Source of the DNA: Cryobacterium sp. Y11
GTDB lineage: Bacteria; Actinomycetota; Actinomycetes; Actinomycetales; Microbacteriaceae
Assembly (NCBI RefSeq): GCF_002929535.1
Contig: NZ_PJJO01000051.1
Span: 80,249 to 144,248, forward strand
Direction of reading: 5' to 3'
DNA length: 64,000 nucleotides
The notes under the pieces are model-generated. The model was not told where the DNA came from and made no database searches. It was given only the letters and a program-made list of their open reading frames with translations. A program made the translations under genes and the position numbers. Below, piece by piece: positions 60,433-64,000 of the stretch. Each line of letters begins with the position of its first letter. The first letter of the stretch is position 1.

Positions 60433-61164
60433 GTGACGAACGCCGAGGCCTATCCCATCTCGGCGGTCGCACCGCCCCTGGCGGGGCGGGCGTCGGCCAG
60501 TCAGCGCTGGTCGCACCTGGTTTTTCTGCATTGGCGAGTGGACGCCACGCTGGTCGCCCCGCTCCTGCCTCACGGCCTCATACCCGATCAATACAACGGG
60601 TCGGCCTGGGTCGGCCTTATTCCGTTCGTGCTCGATCGCGCGACAATTCTCGGCAGCCCGCCGATACCGTACTTTGGCTCCTTCGTTGAAGTGAATGTGC
60701 GCCTCTATGCCGTCGACTCCCAGGGCCGTCGCGGTGTCGTGTTTGTATCGCTAGAGGCCAGTCGTCTCGCGGCCGTACTAGCTGCTCGCGGTCTGTTCTC
60801 GCTGCCCTATGTCTGGTCGCGGACCGGTCTCACGGTTGATTCCGGCCAGTACCGGTACACCTCGACGCGGCACGGGGACCGCACCAAGTACACAGCGGTC
60901 GTGGCCCGACCGGGTTTAGTCGCCGTCGTCGATGATCCGTTGGCAGATTTTCTCACCGCACGATGGGCGTTGTTCACGAGTATCCGTGGTCGCACGGTGC
61001 ATTTACGCAACCACCATGAGCCGTGGCCGTTGTACCGTGCCGAACTTGTGAGCATCGACGACACGCTGCTGGCTGGTGCAGGTTTTGCCGGCCTCGCCGA
61101 TCGCGCTCCGGAATCGGTGCTGTACTCGCCTGGCGTCACGACCTGGTTTGGACGGGGAAACTGA
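60433..61164 (+). CDS. DUF2071 (YqjF-like) protein
   Basis: 243 residues from GTG 60433 with GAAAGGA upstream. RWSHLVFLHWRVDATLVAPL near the start, WVGLIPFVLDRATILGSPPI, and FVEVNVRLYAVDSQGRRGVV match DUF2071/acetoacetate-decarboxylase-like proteins. The function is unknown. It is divergent from marP. Confidence 0.85.
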   Translation: MTNAEAYPISAVAPPLAGRASASQRWSHLVFLHWRVDATLVAPLLPHGLIPDQYNGSAWVGLIPFVLDRATILGSPPIPYFGSFVEVNVRLYAVDSQGRRGVVFVSLEASRLAAVLAARGLFSLPYVWSRTGLTVDSGQYRYTSTRHGDRTKYTAVVARPGLVAVVDDPLADFLTARWALFTSIRGRTVHLRNHHEPWPLYRAELVSIDDTLLAGAGFAGLADRAPESVLYSPGVTTWFGRGN

Positions 61165-61234
61165 CGACGCCAGCACTCAGAGAGATCTGAGAAAATGGAG
61201 ATCACAGACATATTTACACAAGGAGTAGGACACC

Positions 61235-61804
61235 ATGGGAATTCTTGACTTTCTGCTGGGCCGCAAGGAACAATCACCCACAGACGACCGATCAAACCGG
61301 CCGATCCGCGCCCCCGCGCGCAGCGAGGATGAGATCGCGGTTGAGCGTTACCAGTACCTGCTGCGCACGGCTCCACCGGAAACCATTGAACAGGTGCACA
61401 CCGAGGCGTTCTCGAAGTTGACCGACGAGCAGCGCGACATTCTCTTTCGCCAGCTGACCGAGAACGTTGAACCGCGGGAGCGCCCGGTGGATGCCGCACC
61501 GGCCACGCTTGCCCAGGCCGCGACCCGGGCCGAACTGCGCCAGCCTGGCACGCTCACCCGTTCGTTTGGCAACCAGAACGGAATGGGCTTCGGCAGTATG
61601 ATGGGCAGCTCATTGCTCGGCACCGTAGCCGGATTCGTCATTGGTTCGGCACTGGTAAGCGCCTTTATGCCGATGGATGGCGGGGGTACGGATGCCGGTA
61701 CAGACAGCAACGAAGAGGTGAATGCCGACTCGGCGAGCGATTCGGGCGGCGATTCCGGTGGCGACTTTGGTGGTGGTGATTTTGGCGGCGACTTCGGTTT
61801 CTAG
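61235..61804 (+). CDS. Small protein with glycine-zipper segment and GGDFGG tail
   Basis: 189 residues, well supported by GGAG before ATG 61235. It starts GILDFLLGRKEQS and has a helical conserved block EIAVERYQYLLRTAPPETIE followed by HTEAFSKLTDEQRDILFRQL. A Gly-rich possible membrane segment (GSMMGSSLLGTVAGFVIGSA) follows, and an acidic tail of repeated Gly-Gly-Asp-Phe units ends in Phe. Relatives occur in Microbacteriaceae, but I know no assigned function. Confidence 0.7.
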   Translation: MGILDFLLGRKEQSPTDDRSNRPIRAPARSEDEIAVERYQYLLRTAPPETIEQVHTEAFSKLTDEQRDILFRQLTENVEPRERPVDAAPATLAQAATRAELRQPGTLTRSFGNQNGMGFGSMMGSSLLGTVAGFVIGSALVSAFMPMDGGGTDAGTDSNEEVNADSASDSGGDSGGDFGGGDFGGDFGF

Positions 61805-61890
61805 AAGCGCTGAACGATCGTCAAGGGCTGCGCGCTGCGCGCTGCGGCCGTAGCCGTAACGCCCAGCCATTGTTGGCACGGTGAACTCGG

Positions 61891-62544
61891 TTAGTGAATA
61901 GCGGCGACAGCCGCGTCAATGGGGGTGTCGCCGTCGGTGAATTCGATGAACGATCTCACGGTGTTGTCACTGGCCAGCACCGCGGCGGCGACTAGCGCGA
62001 CATTCTCGCGAGAGGTGTCGTCGCGCGGTGAGTCGGAGCCGACATTGATGGAGCCGCTCGCGGGATTCAGCGTCAGGGTGCTCGGTCCGAGAATGGTCCA
62101 GTTCAGCGAAGTGCCGCGCAGATAGTTGTCAGCGGCCGCCTTGGCCTCGTAATAGGCGAACATGCCATCGTCGGGGGAAGCGCCGTGATTGGCCCGCGAG
62201 CCCTTGTACGAGACCATCACATAGCGGTAGATCCCCTCTTGTGCGCAAGCATTTATCGAGCGGATGGCCGCGTCCCGGTCGACCGCGTAGGTGCGCTCCG
62301 CGCTTCCTCCGCCGGCTCCGGCAGACCAGACCACGGCGTCGTGGCCGGCCAGCGCGGTCTGGATTTGACCTGTGGACAGATTCTCGACATCCGCTATGAC
62401 CGGTGTAGCCCCGGTCGCTGCAACGTCGGCAGCGTGATTAGGGTTGCGAATGAGCGAGCTGACCTCGTGGCCAGCCGTCGTGAGCAGGCGAGCGAGGTGG
62501 AGGGCAACTTTTCCGTGCCCGCCGATAATTGCGATCTTTGTCAT
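61891..62544 (-). CDS. NAD(P)-binding SDR-like oxidoreductase
   Basis: 217 residues. The N-terminal dinucleotide motif is KIAIIGGHGKVALHLARLL, followed by VVWSAGAGGGSAERTYAVDR and YYEAKAAADNYLRGTSLNWT, typical of atypical SDR/NmrA-like proteins. The substrate is unknown. ATG 62544 places the GxGxxG motif near the start; a longer frame to 62580 is possible. Confidence 0.86.
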   Translation of the reverse strand: MTKIAIIGGHGKVALHLARLLTTAGHEVSSLIRNPNHAADVAATGATPVIADVENLSTGQIQTALAGHDAVVWSAGAGGGSAERTYAVDRDAAIRSINACAQEGIYRYVMVSYKGSRANHGASPDDGMFAYYEAKAAADNYLRGTSLNWTILGPSTLTLNPASGSINVGSDSPRDDTSRENVALVAAAVLASDNTVRSFIEFTDGDTPIDAAVAAIH

Positions 62545-62580
62545 GTAATTCACCCTGTCACGGTTGGCCGTCTGCGGCAA

Positions 62581-63294
62581 TCAGACTGGAGTGAATCGGA
62601 GCAGTATCGCGCCGAACGCCACGCAGGCGAATTGCATGCCAAGAAAGACGGCCACCCAAAAAATGCCCGGAATATGCGTGAGTCTGGCGAGCTGGTCGGC
62701 GTCCGACGTTGAGCCAGCCCGCCGTGACCGCGATTGCTGCAGCTCGAAAGACGTGCGCAACGCACCGAGCAGTAGAAAGGCCGTGATCAGGAGCGCAAAA
62801 ATTCCCTGTACCTGCGGTGACCCGAACCACGAGACGGCGAAGACCACGGTGCCCGTTACAGCCACCGACCAGAGTCCGAACCAGTTGCGAATCTGCACGA
62901 GCAGCAGGGCTAGCAGTGCGAGCAGCACCCAGAGGAGGCCAACGTCGTAGCCCCGGCTGAGCAGCCAAGCCGAACCGAGACCGAGCAGCGCGGCTGCCGG
63001 GTAACCGGCCAACAGAGTGAAAATCATGCCAGGACCGCTCGGGCGCCCGCGGCTCACGGTGAGTCCCGAGGTGTCCGAATGCAAGCGTATGCCGCCCAGT
63101 CGCCGCCCGCACAGCACCGCGACGACGCCGTGGCCGCCCTCGTGCACGATCGTGATGGCGTGACGCGCCACGCGCCAGACCGGAGTAAACAGCACGATCG
63201 CGGCGGCTGCTGCCACGGTTAGCCAGGCGGTGAATGGTTCAAGCGCGGCATGAGGTGTGCTCACGCGTTGCCAGATATCGAGTAGCACGTCCAT
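62581..63294 (-). CDS. M50-family membrane metallopeptidase-like protein
   Basis: 237 residues with about six hydrophobic segments. The zinc motif HEGGH lies in AITIVHEGGHGVVAVLCGRR near residue 52, and LLAGYPAAALLGLGSAWLL is the conserved region after it. This is the short actinobacterial M50B-like family. A third metal ligand could not be assigned, so protease activity is not certain. It lies 36 bp upstream of the SDR gene on the same strand. Confidence 0.83.
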   Translation of the reverse strand: MDVLLDIWQRVSTPHAALEPFTAWLTVAAAAAIVLFTPVWRVARHAITIVHEGGHGVVAVLCGRRLGGIRLHSDTSGLTVSRGRPSGPGMIFTLLAGYPAAALLGLGSAWLLSRGYDVGLLWVLLALLALLLVQIRNWFGLWSVAVTGTVVFAVSWFGSPQVQGIFALLITAFLLLGALRTSFELQQSRSRRAGSTSDADQLARLTHIPGIFWVAVFLGMQFACVAFGAILLRFTPV

Positions 63295-63427
63295 GCCTGC
63301 CAGCCTAGGTTGCCGGTGAAGTGCCTCGCGGCGGGCGCGATCTGCACTGTGGTTCAGCCCGGTGAGGGCTAGCACTCGGCGTGGGTTGGCCCAGATTGGC
63401 CAGGTTCGCTAAATTTGGCGAGCGGAT

Positions 63428-63465
63428 GCGGTCGGCCCTGTTTACGCAGGTCCGGCCGCTTTTTT
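63428..63465 (+). terminator. Orphan plus-strand intrinsic terminator
   Basis: The stem GCGGTCGG (63428-63435) pairs with CCGGCCGC (63452-63459) through one G-U pair. An inner CCTG/CAGG pair encloses TTTACG, and TTTTTT follows (63460-63465). No plus-strand gene lies upstream: the nearest is the minus-strand peptidase starting at 63294. Confidence 0.75.
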
Positions 63466-63537
63466 GTACCCGAAACCCGCACATCGTCTACCCCTGATCG
63501 GGGGTGAACCTGTTAAAGCCATGTGTCTGCTTGTGAC

Positions 63538-63556
63538 ATTACCCATTGTGGGTAAT
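63538..63556. promoter_or_regulatory. Perfect 8-bp inverted repeat before the secreted-protein gene
   Basis: ATTACCCA (63538-63545) and TGGGTAAT (63549-63556) enclose TTG. It is 78 bp before ATG 63634, in a position to act as operator or as a leader hairpin. Confidence 0.5.
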
Positions 63557-63633
63557 ACTCATTTCAGTTACCACGGCCTCCTACAGCCCTCACTCGCACC
63601 GCCCGATTCTGCGCACTAGACGAAATGTGAACA

Positions 63634-64000
63634 ATGACCTCCACTGCTTTCGCTTCGCCCTCCACCGTTCGACCGTCTCGCCGTCTGGCCCTCATTGCTG
63701 CGGCTGGCGCTTTCGCCGTCGCCTTTAGTGGCCTCGCGGTCATTCCGGCCAGCGCCGCCGCTAACACCGTCACTGTCGCCGTGCCTGCCGGAAGCAAGGT
63801 CGCTTCGGACCTCGGAACCATTCCCTCCGACGCAGCATCGGTTGAGGTTATGTTCGACACCACCGCGGCGGCGCGCACCGACATCAAGGTTCTCATCGGC
63901 CCGGAGTACACGCAGCGGTACTATTTCACCGCTCCGGTTGGCGATGGCCCCGAGCGCACCTACACGGTGCCGGTCACGAGCAAATCCGACGGAACCATTG
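63634..64000 (+). CDS. Secreted protein, 5' part only
   Basis: The frame runs off the end of the window; 122 residues are visible. The N-terminus is a Sec signal peptide: basic RPSRRLA, hydrophobic LIAAAGAFAVAFSGLAV, and a cleavage site near PASAAANT. The mature part, TVTVAVPAGSKVASDLGTIP and onward, is beta-rich with no motif that I recognise. It is probably a surface or extracellular protein. There is no clear Shine-Dalgarno before ATG 63634. Confidence 0.75.
   Translation, partial: MTSTAFASPSTVRPSRRLALIAAAGAFAVAFSGLAVIPASAAANTVTVAVPAGSKVASDLGTIPSDAASVEVMFDTTAAARTDIKVLIGPEYTQRYYFTAPVGDGPERTYTVPVTSKSDGTI

Larger units (their letters stand above)
63295..63633. other. Divergent intergenic region with three hairpins
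   Basis: There is no supported gene in this 339-bp region. It holds a plus-strand terminator at 63428-63465, a small inverted repeat ACCCC/GGGGT at 63490-63505, and a perfect inverted repeat at 63538-63556. The promoter and leader of the secreted-protein gene must lie here. A short transcript ending at the terminator is conceivable. Confidence 0.55.

Overview
The window looks like a stretch of core chromosome from a high-GC actinobacterium, most likely in the family Microbacteriaceae. The evidence is the high-GC coding sequence, frequent GTG starts and many ATGA or GTGA gene overlaps. The gene order sepH, DUF4193, DUF3093, dut, DUF3710, DUF3159, acnA, dxs points the same way, as do Lsr2, a MarP-type protease and a ThiD-TenA fusion. 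No complete mobile element, prophage, CRISPR array or rRNA gene was seen. The family is inferred from gene content; genus was not resolved.

Layout. 1-1.9 kb: end of rsfS, a perfect inverted repeat next to tRNA-Ala(GGC), lsr2, a YchJ-like protein and a PGPGW membrane protein. 2.0-8.3 kb: glgX-treY-treZ, the route from glycogen or maltodextrin to trehalose. 8.4-14.5 kb: a double-HTH protein, an enoyl-CoA hydratase-like gene, a decayed DUF222/HNH gene with direct repeats and a pentanucleotide tract, two membrane proteins and a damaged DUF2316-like gene. 14.5-20.4 kb: thiamine biosynthesis (thiO-thiS-thiG-thiF operon, divergent thiE, convergent thiD-tenA fusion under a TPP riboswitch whose closing stem reaches the start codon). 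20.4-25.5 kb: a five-gene run, MpaB-like oxygenase, Lrp regulator and the E1-alpha, E1-beta and E2 subunits of a 2-oxoacid (probably branched-chain) dehydrogenase. 25.7-33.3 kb: YceI, nitronate monooxygenase, two FUSC proteins, and a LysR regulator divergent from an amino-acid ABC transporter whose binding protein is fused to the permease. 33.4-39.2 kb: a tctCBA tripartite tricarboxylate transporter divergent from a CitA/CitB-type two-component system. 39.1-48.4 kb: sepH to dxs. 48.5-57.6 kb: fatty-acid beta-oxidation pair, RNase D, DUF3000, hydrolase, SufE, rhodanese and ZapE. 57.7-64 kb: amtB behind a GlnR-type site, MarP protease, several small genes, an M50 peptidase and the start of a secreted protein.

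The most informative regulatory readings are the TPP riboswitch at 20269-20359, a DtxR/IdeR-like iron box plus an 18-bp palindrome in front of aconitase, and a four-half-site GlnR-like operator in front of amtB. Functions come from reading the translated sequences; no database search was run. Nothing here is a convincing wholly new system. The strongest leads for follow-up are regulatory.
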